From Tardiphaga sp. (GTDB lineage Bacteria; Pseudomonadota; Alphaproteobacteria; Rhizobiales; Xanthobacteraceae), in NCBI GenBank assembly GCA_014377915.1, contig JACMOT010000292.1, forward strand, positions 1 to 6,466: a DNA stretch of 6,466 nucleotides, read 5' to 3'. The position numbers and the translations under genes were made by a program. The notes below the pieces were generated by a model. It had not been told where the DNA came from. It searched no databases and saw only the letters and a list, made by a program, of their open reading frames with translations. This document shows positions 6,274 to 6,466 of the stretch, in pieces (within the stretch, counting starts at the first letter, position 1; each line of letters begins with the position of its first letter).

Positions 6274-6308
6274 ACCCTGATCGTACCGGATTGAAATCGG
6301 TCGCACCT

Positions 6309-6355
6309 GTCCCGGACGCGATGCGGCGCAACGTGCTGCTTCGCAGAGCCGGGAC
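6309..6355. repeat. REP-like palindromic element after yqgE
   Basis: gtcccgg (6309-6315) and ccgggac (6349-6355) are exact inverted repeats bounding a 47-bp GC-rich segment with further imperfect internal pairing (gcggcgcaacgtgctgc). It resembles the short palindromic repeats that follow genes across Bradyrhizobium-type genomes. It may act as the 3' end structure of the yqgE transcript. Another gtcccgg occurs at 6382-6388. Confidence 0.45.
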
Positions 6356-6365
6356 CGCATCAGGC

Positions 6366-6466
6366 AACGGCGTTTTTGGCGGTCCCGGCGCGCCGGCGCA
6401 TGGCGCCCCCCCCCGGGGCGCGTCGCGCGGCCGCCCGGGCGCGGGGCGGGTCGATTAGACCACCGG
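6366..6466. other. very GC-rich right edge, no gene seen
   Basis: The last 100 bases contain T5 (6373-6377), a C9 run followed by G4 (6406-6418), and strings of gcgc/ccgg. No coding potential or RNA gene is recognisable. The homopolymers and extreme composition look like a low-quality contig end or the inside of a repeat. Confidence 0.4.

Noticed and set aside
6406..6418. C9G4 run as a phase-variable tract
   Set aside because: It is not in a gene and lies near the contig edge, where a base-calling artefact is more likely.

Overview
The window is high-GC DNA (hand counts of single 60-base lines in the main genes give about 65-73% GC). It is typical of an alphaproteobacterium of the Bradyrhizobium/Rhodopseudomonas/Afipia group (Nitrobacteraceae). 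The assignment rests on protein character (DUF3734-type patatin beside 3-hydroxybutyrate dehydrogenase, YqgE/AlgH beside a stand-alone DsbD-alpha-like protein) and on palindromic intergenic repeats of the kind common in Rhizobiales. It is an inference, not a database result.

Layout. Positions 3-314 (+) hold the C-terminal part of a CAP/SCP-domain protein that is cut by the left edge. Positions 414-2433 (+) hold a two-gene unit: a patatin-like serine hydrolase, then 22 bp later bdhA, an SDR dehydrogenase with the full set of 3-hydroxybutyrate dehydrogenase catalytic and substrate residues. On the opposite strand, 3004-2493 hold a compact type II toxin-antitoxin module in clearly lower-GC DNA (about 48-57%). 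Its antitoxin is intact and overlaps the toxin by ATGA. The ParE/RelE-type toxin is interrupted by one in-frame TAG, after which a perfectly good ParE C-terminus continues in the same frame. Positions 4422-3046 (-) hold a roughly 12-helix polysaccharide/oligosaccharide flippase. A 235-bp spacer contains an approximately 145-bp element with imperfect terminal inverted repeats and a perfect 16-bp hairpin. Positions 5482-4658 (-) hold a secreted DsbD N-terminal-like protein. It is divergent from a YqgE/AlgH (UPF0301) gene at 5620-6273 (+). The right end has another palindromic repeat and then very GC-rich sequence that looks like a poor-quality contig edge.

How the genes work together. Patatin plus BdhA plausibly link ester or acyl hydrolysis to 3-hydroxybutyrate oxidation (polyhydroxybutyrate or ketone-body use); a bdhA-patatin pair is also known in Legionella. 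The toxin-antitoxin unit looks like a decaying addiction module lodged between convergent chromosomal genes. The DsbD-like and YqgE genes share one intergenic control region but have no proven functional link.

I do not see a wholly new multi-gene system. The best leads are the amber-interrupted toxin with its retained antitoxin, the patatin-bdhA pairing, the structured element at about 4508-4656, and the five-codon leader ORF that ends on the yqgE start codon.
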